A stretch of DNA of 64,000 bases, from positions 62,001-126,000 of the forward strand of contig NZ_JPOS01000081.1 of NCBI RefSeq assembly GCF_000759025.1. The letters run 5' to 3'. The notes under the pieces were generated by a model. That model ran no database searches and had not been told where the DNA came from. It was given only the letters and a program-made list of their open reading frames with translations. This DNA is from Phaeodactylibacter xiamenensis (GTDB lineage: Bacteria > Bacteroidota > Bacteroidia > Chitinophagales > Saprospiraceae). A program made the translations under genes and the position numbers. Positions 55,777-64,000 of the stretch are shown here, piece after piece. Within the stretch, counting starts at the first letter, position 1; each line of letters opens with the position of its first letter.

Positions 55777-57999
55777 ATGACGAAATCAATCCTACTCAGC
55801 TTATGCCTGCTAATTGCAGTGGGCAGCCTACTGCCTGCACAGTCCGCCGTTTGGTCCGTAGACAGCTACCCCGATGAGCCCGGGCTGCAAATGCGCATGG
55901 CCCCTATGCTGCCCCGGATCGCTGCCGAAGGCTTTGCCAAACGCAGCCTGGCCAACTCCAAATGCCCGGACACCGGGCTGCCGCTAAAAACCTGGGCGGT
56001 AAAGGGCGAAACGATTTACTCGCCTTATACCGGCAGGGCCTATCAGCAGGGAGATACCGGCTACTTCGGCCCAAAGGCACGCAATGAAGAGGGTGAAATT
56101 TCTGCCTTCGGTGGCGACCCCCTGAAATACGAATTACAATCGGCTACGGCGCAGCTGCTGCTCCATCCTGGTGATGCACTTGCCCGCGGATTTCTAAGCA
56201 TTCCCGGCAATCTCCGGCAGCAGTACCACTTTGCCTGCAACAACTGGGCGCGGTTCTATCCGTACCTGGCTGACGAAATGGGGGAGGACTGGAAAGCCCG
56301 ATTCCATGATGCAGTAGCGGACTATGAGGAAACACGCCGTCCTTCCGATGGCAACCGGGAGTATGCACCGATGAGCCATCCCCATGATTTGGTAGGAGAG
56401 GAGGGGACTTTGCTCGGCGGCAATACCATTGAAGGAGGGACGGAAAACCACAAAACCATGTGGCGCACATCCTGCCTGGTGTACAGCCAATGGATGCCCG
56501 AAGGGGCCAAAATTTCCGGTTACGATTTGCCGGAAGCAGAGACGAGGGTGCGGGCTTTTCTCACCGAATACGCCGAACGCATGTTGCAAACCGGTAACGG
56601 AGAGTACGACTCCCAGATTTATTACCCCTATTCCATCGAAGGGTATATGAACCTTTACGATTTTGCCAAAAAGCCGGAGGACCGGGCATTGGCGAAATTC
56701 ACCCTCGACTACTACTTCGCCACCACTGCCCTGAAGCTGGTAGACGGGCATATCGCTGGTGGGATGAAGCGTGGCTATTTGCCGAAAGGCGAGCCCGACA
56801 AAATGGAAAAGCTGTTCTGGGGCTATTTTGATGACGTCAGCCGCGATATGTCGGAAGCGGTGACCACCGTGCATCAGGCCACAACGCGCTACTGGCCCAA
56901 TACCATTATTTCGAAGATTGCACGAGGAGAAGTAGCATTGCCCTACGAGGCCCGAATGCCCCGCCCGTTCTACCACATGGACCGTAAAAATGGTTTTCAG
57001 GAGTCCTTCTACCGGTCGAACACCTTCGGGTTGGGCAATGTGTACATGAGCATCGTCGACAACCCCAATCAGCAGATGGTCTGGTCCCTCATGGTGGAAG
57101 GGGAGGACGACCCGCTGGGCTTTACCGGTGGTCAGCCGCTGCGGTTGACGACCTCCGGGCACAGCCCGTACACGCAGACCCTGCACAGCAAAAACACCCT
57201 CCTTCTCCTGTCCGCTCCATCCGAATTGGATGAAAAACAGCATCCGGAATTTAATATTTCTGATAAGCGGATCAACCCCTGGCATCTGCCCGATAGCGCA
57301 CAGGCCCGTGAGTTTGAGCTGGCCAACCGCTGGAAGTACGCCACGGAGCCCTTACAACCGGTAAGCCCACCCGCTGAAGATGAATTGGAAGCCTTTTGGG
57401 AGCAAAAGAAATACAGCGCTGCCTCCTGGCTGCTCATCCCCAAACAAGTGGAGCTGGTCAAGGAAACCGACCGGCAGCTGATTTGGAAAGCCCCGAATAC
57501 CTGGGTGGCGGTCTGGCCCATAGGTACTGATTACTTTATGATTGACGCCTCTGCTGAAGCCATTGCCAAGGTGGAGGACAAAACCTGGTGAAGCGTACTG
57601 GAACAGTACATCGTCCTGGTCGTCACGGGGCAGCAGTCCGGGTACGCTTTGGAGGTGCTGGAAGGAGCCGGCCATCCGGATTTGAACGCCGTGCTGGCGA
57701 GCCTGAAAACTGCTGATTTGGAAACTCAGGGGCTCAAAAAGAACAAGACCCTCACTTACCAATCCACACTAGGCGAAAAGCTGGAAATGACCTACCGCCC
57801 TGACCGCCTGAAAGCCTACGGGCGCATTGATGGCACGCCTTTGGATTTTGAGAACTGGGCAGGGGGCGCTGTGTATGAAAGCCCCTACCTTCGCGTCAAA
57901 GACGGTGTAATGGACGTGGAAGACGGCACCGAAGGCTACTGGGTGTTTTTCCGGGACGGACAGCCCGTTTACGAATTACTGAACGAGAAAAACGACTAA
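55777..57999 (+). pseudogene. Unassigned secreted protein, probable alpha/alpha-toroid, with an in-frame TGA
   Basis: This is a 740-codon reading frame interrupted by TGA at codon 605 (57589-57591); the same frame continues to 57999. A signal peptide (1-22, ending LPAQS) is clear. Residues about 120-400 are alpha-helical with LGGNTIEGGTENHKTMWRTS, QIYYPYSIEGYMNLYDFA and YWPNTIISKIARGE, resembling alpha/alpha-toroid lyases or hydrolases. Residues about 400-740 look beta-rich (GFQESFYRSNTFGLGNVYMS), like the sandwich that follows such toroids. I do not recognise the family. The polypeptide up to the stop keeps the entire helical part. Next to GH29 and GH42, and with kduI/kduD in the window, a polysaccharide lyase is a fair hypothesis. 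Confidence 0.65.
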
Positions 58000-58004
58000 G
58001 GTCC

Positions 58005-60104
58005 ATGAAAAAGTTATTCCTTGCATGGTGTTTGATTTTTGGCTACAGCCTGCTATCGGCACAGCCCTATGATTTTGGGCATCCCATGCCCGTGGGGGCC
58101 TACTACTACCCGGAGCACTGGCCCGAAGCACAGTGGGACCGTGACCTGGATAAAATGGCGGAACTGGGCTTTCAGTTTACCCACTTCGGAGAATTCGCCT
58201 GGGCGATGATGGAACCGGAGGAAGGGCAGTTTGACTTTGAATGGCTGGACAAAGCGGTAGGGCTTGCGGACAAGCACGGGCTAAAAGTCATCATGTGCAC
58301 CCCCACGCCAATGCCCCCCGCCTGACTCACCGAAAAGCACCCGGAAATCCTGACGGTCAACGATCAGGGTCTGACGCAGCACCGCGGGAGCCGCCTGCAC
58401 GTATCCTACAACCATCCCACTTACCGCTACTACACGGAGCGCATCGTGCGCAAGCTGGCAGAACGCTACGGAAAGGACGAGCGCATCTGGGGCTGGCAGG
58501 TGGACAATGAGCCGCACTATGGCGTATTGTATGATTATTCCGAAGGGCACGAGCGGGCTTTTCAGGATTGGCTCAGAGAGAAGTACGGCAGCATCGATAG
58601 CCTTAATACTGCATGGGGCGCTGTCTTTTGCAGCCAATCCTACAACCATTTTGGACAAATCGAAATTCCCAATAAGAACCGGGCGCCACAGGGCGCGAAT
58701 CCTCATGCGCTGCTTGATTTTCAGCGCTTCAATGCAGAGGAACTGGCCGAAGCCCTGAGGTTTCAGGCCGATCTGCTCAAAAGGTTGGTGGACAAGCGGC
58801 AGTGGGTGACCACGAACTACGCTTATTTCAAATTCCTGCCTTCTGTCGATCCCTCCCTGAATCAGGAGGACTTTGATTTTGCTGCCCACACCATGTACCT
58901 GACAAGCGGATATTTGAGCGATGAGGGCGGTCCCCTTGCCCATCGGTTGGGGAGTGGGCTGGAGCTGGCTTTTTCCCAGGAATTTGCGGCGTCGGTCAAC
59001 GGCTACACCGGCATCATGGAGTTGCAACCCGGCCAAATCAACTGGGGCGTCATCAATCCGCAGCCGCTGCCCGGGGCGGTGCGTATGTGGGGCTGGCACG
59101 CCTTTGGGCTGGGCGATGAATTTGTATGCACCTACCGGTTCCGGCAGCCCCTCTTTGGCGGAGAACAAACCCACAAAGGCGTCATGGAAACCGATGGGGT
59201 GACGGTAGCCCGCGGCGGGAAAGAGTACGTACAGTTTATTGAAGAATTGCAACAGCTTACGAAAAGCGGCGACCTGAAAGCCGATGCGACTATGCCTGCC
59301 GCGCTTAAAGCCTGCAAAACCGCCTTTTACTGGGAACAGGACAACCTCTGGAGCCTGGGCAATCAGCCCCACCACAGCGACTGGGACAGCTGGGCCCACC
59401 ACTATACCTACTACCAAAACCTAAAGCGGCTGGGCGCTCCGGTTACCTTCGTTAGCCCCGGCGAAGCGGTTGACCCTGAGGAATATCCTTTTTGGGTGGT
59501 CCCCGCCGCGCACATGATTGATCCGTCGCAGGTAAACATCTGGGAAGACTATGCAAGGGCAGGCGGCCAACTGATCCTGAGCGTGCGCACCGGTACGAAA
59601 GACCACAACAGCCATATTTGGGAAGCCCTGCTGCAGGAGCCCATCTGGGATTTGATCGGTGCCCGGGTGGAATACTACGACCACCTCCCAGCCAAATACC
59701 CCGCACAGGTGAGCATGGATGGCGAGACCTACCCCTGGCACATCTGGGGCGATGTACTGACTCCGATGGAAGGCACAACGGTACTGGCTAGTCACGATAG
59801 CGAGTACTACAAAGGCGCACCGGCGGTTGTTTCCCGCGATCTGGGCGCAGGCAGCGTGACCTACACCGGCGTATGGTCGGACAACTGGGAGCTGGAATAC
59901 GAGGTGTTGCGGGCAGTCTATGGTAAGGCTGGTGCTAAAATCCTCAATCTACCCCCTTACGTCTTCACCGAATGGCGGGATGGGGTTTACATCGCCGTCA
60001 ACTACAGTTCGAAGGCCGTGGAAGCGCCGGTGCCGGATGGTGCGAAAGTGCTGTTGGGCGGGCGGCAGTTGGAGCCGGGTGGTGTGACGGTTTGGGTGGA
60101 GTAG
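58005..60104 (+). pseudogene. GH42 beta-galactosidase with an in-frame TGA
   Basis: This is a 699-codon GH42 frame with a signal peptide (to about residue 21, SAQPY). The GH42 start VGAYYYPEHWPEAQW, acid/base Glu in WGWQVDNEPHYG and nucleophile Glu in TGIMELQPGQINWG are present, followed by the trimerisation-type domain and a C-terminal beta domain. Codon 107 is TGA (58323-58325) in PMPPA-stop-LTEKHPEIL; GH42 proteins usually have Trp there, so TGG to TGA is the likely change. Everything else is intact. Either it is a recent pseudogene, a sequencing error, or suppressed. It begins six bases after the preceding gene. Confidence 0.82.
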
Positions 60105-60133
60105 GGGGCTTCGTTTATTAAACAAACCCAAAA

Positions 60134-60161
60134 CGGGCATCCGAAAGCCTTCGGATGCCCG
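60134..60161. terminator. Strong bidirectional hairpin terminator
   Basis: CGGGCATCCGAA (60134-60145) and TTCGGATGCCCG (60150-60161) form a perfect 12-bp stem with a 4-base loop between convergent genes. On the minus strand TTTTGGGTTTG follows, and on the plus strand CTGTTATTG, so it fits the minus-strand gene best but can serve both. Confidence 0.85.
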
Positions 60162-60186
60162 CTGTTATTGTAGCTCAAAAAAAGTT

Positions 60187-61590
60187 TTAAATCCGCTTTG
60201 CCCGCGGCTGCAGGTCCGTTAGCTCGGCGATCCGTACCGGGCGGTCGGATTCAATGCTGTTGCGGGCGGCCACGCCAATGAGTACGGACATGGCGCCATC
60301 GCGTACGCCTGCGGCTCTTTCGTAGGGGTCTTCTTTTTCCGGGTGGACAAAGATTTTATCGTGCAGGCGCTTGTCGCCACCGCCGTGGCCGCCACGTTCG
60401 TAGCCGACCATGATACGCTCGTAGTCATTCCACAGGTTGTGCGCGATGAGGGGCTTGTAGTTGATTTCGCCGGCATTCTGATTCATTTCCTGTGCGTGCA
60501 GCTCTGCCTGACTCACATCCTGTTCTTCCACGTAGGGGATGTCCTGCCAGGCTTCCAGGCGGCCGTCGGTGCCGTTGAAGGCAATGCGCCAGCCTTCGAA
60601 GGGGGAGTAGGTGGTCAGGGAGTAGTTCACGAAGACGTTGTTGGCGTATTTGATCTGTGCCGACATTTTATCGTAAATGTTGATCTCCTCCCGGAACAGG
60701 CAGTTGTCCCGGATGTACCCGTCGTGGTGCTCGTTTTTGGTGTAGAGGTTGGTCAGGAACTCGTTTTTGGTGATATCCCAGTGGAATGCGCATTTGTCTT
60801 TGTGGGCGCAATCGCGGCAATTGTTGCCCCGGAAGGGCCCGTTGCTTCCGTAGTGCTCCAGGTCGCCGTAGGCAAAGACTTCCTCAGGGTCGGAATCGAG
60901 CCACCAGTTAAGCAAATCAAAATGGTGGGTGGCTTTGTGCACCCATAGCGTACCACCTGCCTGCCGCAGCCCGTGCCAGCGCCGGAAGTAGGACGCCCCG
61001 TGGTAGGTGTTCAGGTACCAGTTGAAGTCCACCGAGGTGACCTTGCCGATCTTTTCCTCCATCAGGAGTTCCTTGATCTTGGTCATGTACGGGCTCCAGC
61101 GGTAGTTGAAGCCAACGATCAGGTTCTTGTTGGACCGGCGCTCGGCATCAATGATCTCCTGGCATTTGAACTCATCGGTAGTCATGGGCTTTTCCGTTAG
61201 CACATCACAGCCCATATCGAGCCCCTTAATGATAAACTCGTGGTGGTTGGAGTCTTTGGTGGTGACAATCACCAGGTCGGGCTTCCTTTCCTGCACCATC
61301 TTTTCGAAATTGGCGTAGGTCGGGCAGCTCACCTGCATTTCCTTCAGGGCAAACTCCAGCCGGCCCGGGTTGATATCGCAAAGCCCCACAAATTCAAGGA
61401 TGTCGGAATATTTTTCCACCAGCCTCCGCCCCCAGAAGGTGATGCCGCGGATGCCGGTGCCCACGAGGGCAATTTTGAGTTTTTCACCTTTTAGAATAGG
61501 GCTCCAAAGGGTGCTGCCCGCCACGGCGGTACCTGCGGAAAGGCTGCTGAGCATGGTCAGAAAATGTCTTCGGTTGATTTCGGTTGGCAT
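60187..61590 (-). CDS. Gfo/Idh/MocA-family oxidoreductase with Tat-like signal
   Basis: This NAD(P)-dependent sugar oxidoreductase-like protein has 467 residues. The ATG at 61590 starts a Tat-like signal (INRRHFLTMLSSLSAGTAVA). The Rossmann domain reads KIALVGTGIRGITFWGRRLV, the family signature EKPMTT follows, and the C-terminal domain contains THHFDLLNWWLDSD. An unusual cysteine cluster CRDCAHKDKC (near residue 245) might bind a metal. Upstream in-frame codons to 61770 overlap the DUF4861 gene and lack homology. Tat export suggests it carries its cofactor out folded, as in some GH109-like proteins; glycosidase activity by an NAD mechanism is possible but unproven. Confidence 0.87.
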   Translation of the reverse strand: MPTEINRRHFLTMLSSLSAGTAVAGSTLWSPILKGEKLKIALVGTGIRGITFWGRRLVEKYSDILEFVGLCDINPGRLEFALKEMQVSCPTYANFEKMVQERKPDLVIVTTKDSNHHEFIIKGLDMGCDVLTEKPMTTDEFKCQEIIDAERRSNKNLIVGFNYRWSPYMTKIKELLMEEKIGKVTSVDFNWYLNTYHGASYFRRWHGLRQAGGTLWVHKATHHFDLLNWWLDSDPEEVFAYGDLEHYGSNGPFRGNNCRDCAHKDKCAFHWDITKNEFLTNLYTKNEHHDGYIRDNCLFREEINIYDKMSAQIKYANNVFVNYSLTTYSPFEGWRIAFNGTDGRLEAWQDIPYVEEQDVSQAELHAQEMNQNAGEINYKPLIAHNLWNDYERIMVGYERGGHGGGDKRLHDKIFVHPEKEDPYERAAGVRDGAMSVLIGVAARNSIESDRPVRIAELTDLQPRAKRI

Positions 61591-61621
61591 AATTTGAATC
61601 GGTTTAGCTGTTTTCAAGGCA

Positions 61622-62863
61622 CTATTTATTGCTTTCCATCCGGAAGGCTGTCCCCCACTGTGCTGCTTCCTGCTCCAGGTGTTCCCGGAATTCCCGGATG
61701 CCGCGTATTTGCATGGGGTCTTCTTCCCAAACCGCCATAAAACGATAGGTTGCGGCTTCGTTGCTGGCATTAAGGATCATTAGGTGGTCGAGTTCGCTAT
61801 CGTAGAGTACGGGTTCCTGGGATTCCTTAGCCATTAGTGCGAAGCCGAGCTGCTGCCCGTGGTAGGACTGATTGTCCCAGTTGTAGTAGGTCTGTACGCC
61901 ATCATACCGCTTGGCATTAATTTGGTCGGTATGCTTGACGATGCCGGTGGCAAACTTCATCCCGTCCGGCAGGGGTGTTTTAGATTGCATCCGCACCTCC
62001 GTCCACTGATGGCCGGCCTGTATTTCAAAATCCACCGTGAGGTCCAGCCGGAAAGTGTCCACCTCCAGCCCCTCAAAGTTTACCCGCAGTATGCTACGCA
62101 AAGGGCCGTTGGCTATAATATCAATATCTTTTTTTGCCGTTTTAGAAAGGGCATAGGCTTTTTCCCGGTACCAGATGGCGGGGCTGCCAATACCCAGAGA
62201 GTTGCCCACTTTGAGAATGTCAGAGCCCCAGTCCTTCAGGTCGTGGTAGTCCCAGCCCACCGTATCCATGACCATGTCCCGGACTTTCTTGCCGTAAATA
62301 TCGGTGCGGAAGCGATCGTCCATATAAAAGCGGTAAGCCACCAGGTCGTTCTCCCAAACGGGTCCTTCAAACATGACCCACATGTTTTGGGGGGTGAGAT
62401 CACCGGGTACGGTCAGGGCTTCCCGTTGGGTATAATCCGCGAGCATTTCCCGGGCCGTCTCCGGGGCAAAGGGGCGGTCCTGTACCTTGAAGACGATTTG
62501 CGAACGCTGGGAGGCCTCAAAGGAGTCTGGGGCTGGCTGATAGGAGAGGCTACGGGAAGATTTGCCCTTGAGGTCGGTCAGGAAGAATAAAGTTTCCGGC
62601 GTACCATCACCATCCAGATCATCCTGTTGTGCGGGCAGCCAGGCTTCAGCCCCGGCGTCGTAGAGTGCCCATCCCGGCTTGCTGTTTTCCGGGATAGCGG
62701 CCTCAAAGCCTGCATCTTTAAAAGTGGTGGTTTCCGGATTGGAAACTGTAATGGTATAGTCGTCGCTGTTGCCGGCCGCTTGATCAGCCCCGCAACTGCT
62801 GAGCAGGCTCAGGGCAAGTCCGGCCCCAAAAAAGCGTAAGTAAGAAAAAGATGGGATCCGCAT
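61622..62863 (-). CDS. DUF4861-family lipoprotein
   Basis: This is a 413-residue lipoprotein (lipobox LLSSC) that I place in the DUF4861 family from its pattern (YTITVSNPETTTFKDAGFE near the start, WVMFEGPVWENDLVAYRFYMDDR, DWGSDILKVGNSLGIGSPA, and GVQTYYNWDNQSYHGQQLG). Members occur in uronate-containing polysaccharide loci and have a beta-sandwich look, but no activity is established to my knowledge. I chose the ATG at 62863 for its signal; ATGs at 62905 and 62938 are in frame. It is first in a two-gene run with the Gfo/Idh gene, 31 bases apart. Confidence 0.75.
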   Translation of the reverse strand: MRIPSFSYLRFFGAGLALSLLSSCGADQAAGNSDDYTITVSNPETTTFKDAGFEAAIPENSKPGWALYDAGAEAWLPAQQDDLDGDGTPETLFFLTDLKGKSSRSLSYQPAPDSFEASQRSQIVFKVQDRPFAPETAREMLADYTQREALTVPGDLTPQNMWVMFEGPVWENDLVAYRFYMDDRFRTDIYGKKVRDMVMDTVGWDYHDLKDWGSDILKVGNSLGIGSPAIWYREKAYALSKTAKKDIDIIANGPLRSILRVNFEGLEVDTFRLDLTVDFEIQAGHQWTEVRMQSKTPLPDGMKFATGIVKHTDQINAKRYDGVQTYYNWDNQSYHGQQLGFALMAKESQEPVLYDSELDHLMILNASNEAATYRFMAVWEEDPMQIRGIREFREHLEQEAAQWGTAFRMESNK

Positions 62864-63210
62864 ATTCCGGTTGGTTTTGATGAGTGTGCTCCTAAAAATA
62901 TTCATCCTGATTGGAATGGTGGTAAAAAAACAGACCATTCTTTGGGAGGGTAGCCTGCAAGGGGCTTTTGTAACCTATTCGGGCTTGTGTCGCGCATTTT
63001 TGGAGTGGCATGGAATTTTGCGAAGGAAGTAGTTGCACCAAAAGAGTAGGATGCAGTCCCAGTCTGCCCATTTCATACTTCTTTTTCGCGACAACATTGC
63101 AAGTTGATTTGAAATTTACTATCTTGTGTTGAGAAGAGTGCATCTCCGTAAAAATACCGGAATATTTATAGAGCGCGCAAACCATCTCTAATGCTATAAA
63201 ATTTTACCAA
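62864..63210. other. Divergent intergenic region
   Basis: These 347 bases separate the DUF4861 gene (minus) from the outer-membrane protein gene (plus). Apart from the promoter candidate described separately I see no gene, repeat or operator. Confidence 0.5.
63097..63127 (+). promoter_or_regulatory. Candidate promoter of the right-edge outer-membrane protein gene
   Basis: TTG (63097-63099), 20 bases, then TATCTTGT (63120-63127). This is close to TTG-N19-21-TAnnTTTG but with two mismatches at the end of the -7 box. It lies about 85 bases before the ATG. Weak evidence. Confidence 0.33.
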
Positions 63211-64000
63211 ATGAAAAAATTATTACTCCTCTCTTTGCTCAGTCTGGCTTCTCACGCATTGCTACAGGCACAAATTGAAAAAGGCGCGCTTACCTTAAGA
63301 GGGGCAGCCGGATTGGAATACTTATCTGCAGCCGAAGAAGAATATAGCGGGCTGACTTATGAACTAGGGACCAGAATTGGATGGATGCTCACAGACCATT
63401 GGCTGCTGGGTACAAGCCTGGGGGTAGTTGGAATCGGTGGCAGTGGTGCCGTTTACTTTGCTGCGCCGGAGGTGCGGTATTATTTCAATCCGGGCTCGGA
63501 AAAAAACAATTACTACGGTGGATTCAGATACAGCTTTAATTCCGAAGGGGGCGATTACTCCACCTATGAGTTCCAGTTGGGGTTGAACCGGTTTATAAAC
63601 GAGCAGGTCGCCTTTGATGCCAATCTTGTTTATTCGGTACAACCCGAGGAGGAACATACCCTATTGCTGTCTATAGGGCTACAGCCTTTTATAAACAAAG
63701 CAGACAGAGCCGAATGGAAGTCTGCAGCCTCTGCTTTTAACAAAGGCGACTTATTGATTAATCCCAGTTTTGGTTCCGGCTCTTATAGAGGAGGCAGTTT
63801 CCTAGAGATGATGTTCAATCCTGATCTTGGATTGTTCCTTAGTGAGCAAACCTTGATAGGTGTAAACCTCAACGCCTCTTTTCTAACTGTTACTGGCAGT
63901 TTAAGAGAATTTAACCCAGCAACGATTACCGAGCTATCCATCGCCCCTTACCTCCGGCACTACCTCAGTAAGGAGCAAAACCACTGGCGTTGGTATGGTC
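63211..64000 (+). CDS. Outer-membrane beta-barrel protein (partial, runs off the window)
   Basis: The frame is open from ATG 63211 to the window end (263 codons), so the C-terminus is missing. A signal peptide (about 1-21, ending LLQAQ) is followed by alternating beta-strand sequence. A first barrel-like unit covers about 25-165 (LTLRGAAGLEYLS, YELGTRIGWML, APEVRYYF, LLLSIGLQPFIN). A second similar unit begins near 185 (LLINPSFGSGSYRG, MFNPDLGLFLSEQTLIGVNL, SIAPYLRHYL). This looks like a duplicated eight-stranded OmpX/OmpW-like barrel common in Bacteroidota. The function is unknown; no carbohydrate link is evident. Confidence 0.7.
   Translation, partial: MKKLLLLSLLSLASHALLQAQIEKGALTLRGAAGLEYLSAAEEEYSGLTYELGTRIGWMLTDHWLLGTSLGVVGIGGSGAVYFAAPEVRYYFNPGSEKNNYYGGFRYSFNSEGGDYSTYEFQLGLNRFINEQVAFDANLVYSVQPEEEHTLLLSIGLQPFINKADRAEWKSAASAFNKGDLLINPSFGSGSYRGGSFLEMMFNPDLGLFLSEQTLIGVNLNASFLTVTGSLREFNPATITELSIAPYLRHYLSKEQNHWRWYG

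Noticed and set aside
40148-60104. Idea that TGA, TAA or TAG are reassigned (Trp/Gln) in this organism
   Set aside because: Many intact genes in the same window end at TAA, TAG or TGA exactly at the expected family length, and the affected genes also carry frameshifts and deletions.
1-64000. CRISPR arrays, defence systems, prophage genes, tRNA or rRNA
   Set aside because: I looked for regularly spaced short repeats, nuclease or phage-type proteins and tRNA-like T-loops and saw none.

Overview
The window looks like chromosomal DNA of a polysaccharide-degrading Bacteroidota bacterium. SusC/SusD-type outer-membrane pairs, C-terminal type IX secretion (T9SS) sorting domains, Tat- and lipobox-anchored carbohydrate enzymes, FG-GAP/ASPIC proteins and a Bacteroidota-style promoter candidate all point that way. 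A marine Saprospiria (Lewinella-like) member is my best guess, but this is inferred from gene style only. I see no rRNA, tRNA, transposase, phage or CRISPR sequence.

Positions 84-11919 hold a laminarin-type polysaccharide utilization locus (PUL): SusC, SusD, a PKD/CBM surface lipoprotein, a GH16 beta-glucanase, and a 1322-residue T9SS protein built as a repeat array (A-B-A-B-A-B-A). Positions 12011-22065 hold mixed genes on the minus strand: an aldo/keto reductase, an alpha/beta hydrolase translationally coupled to a giant FG-GAP/ASPIC/16xPKD/T9SS protein, a small T9SS protein sharing a domain with the GH16 enzyme, and an M48 protease. A palindromic MITE-like element lies at 19748-19910.

Positions 22177-34781 form a tightly coupled eight-gene minus-strand operon: mutarotase-like lipoprotein, GH3, two sulfatases, FAD oxidoreductase, a third sulfatase, xylulokinase, xylose isomerase. 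A divergent operon (34945-38609) encodes a sialate-O-acetylesterase/CE20-like esterase, KduI and KduD. GH10 xylanase, a broken GH42 and two paralogous LacI regulators follow. Together these suggest use of a sulfated, acetylated, xylose- and uronate-containing glycan.

Positions 44474-60104 hold a second PUL: an ECF-type sigma factor, an 83-residue FecR-like N-terminal fragment, SusC/SusD remnants, an FG-GAP/ASPIC lipoprotein, GH29 fucosidase, FAD oxidoreductase, an unassigned secreted protein and GH42 beta-galactosidase. Positions 60187-62863 carry a Gfo/Idh/MocA oxidoreductase and a DUF4861 lipoprotein, and an outer-membrane protein runs off the right edge. Five genes between 40 and 60 kb carry in-frame stops, frameshifts or deletions, including one that fuses SusC in frame to a piece of SusD. 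This PUL therefore appears to be decaying, unless the lesions are assembly errors. Three copies of the palindrome CAAGCGCTTG flank the lacI genes, and one overlaps the likely sigma-factor promoter, so the LacI pair is the best candidate switch for this PUL.
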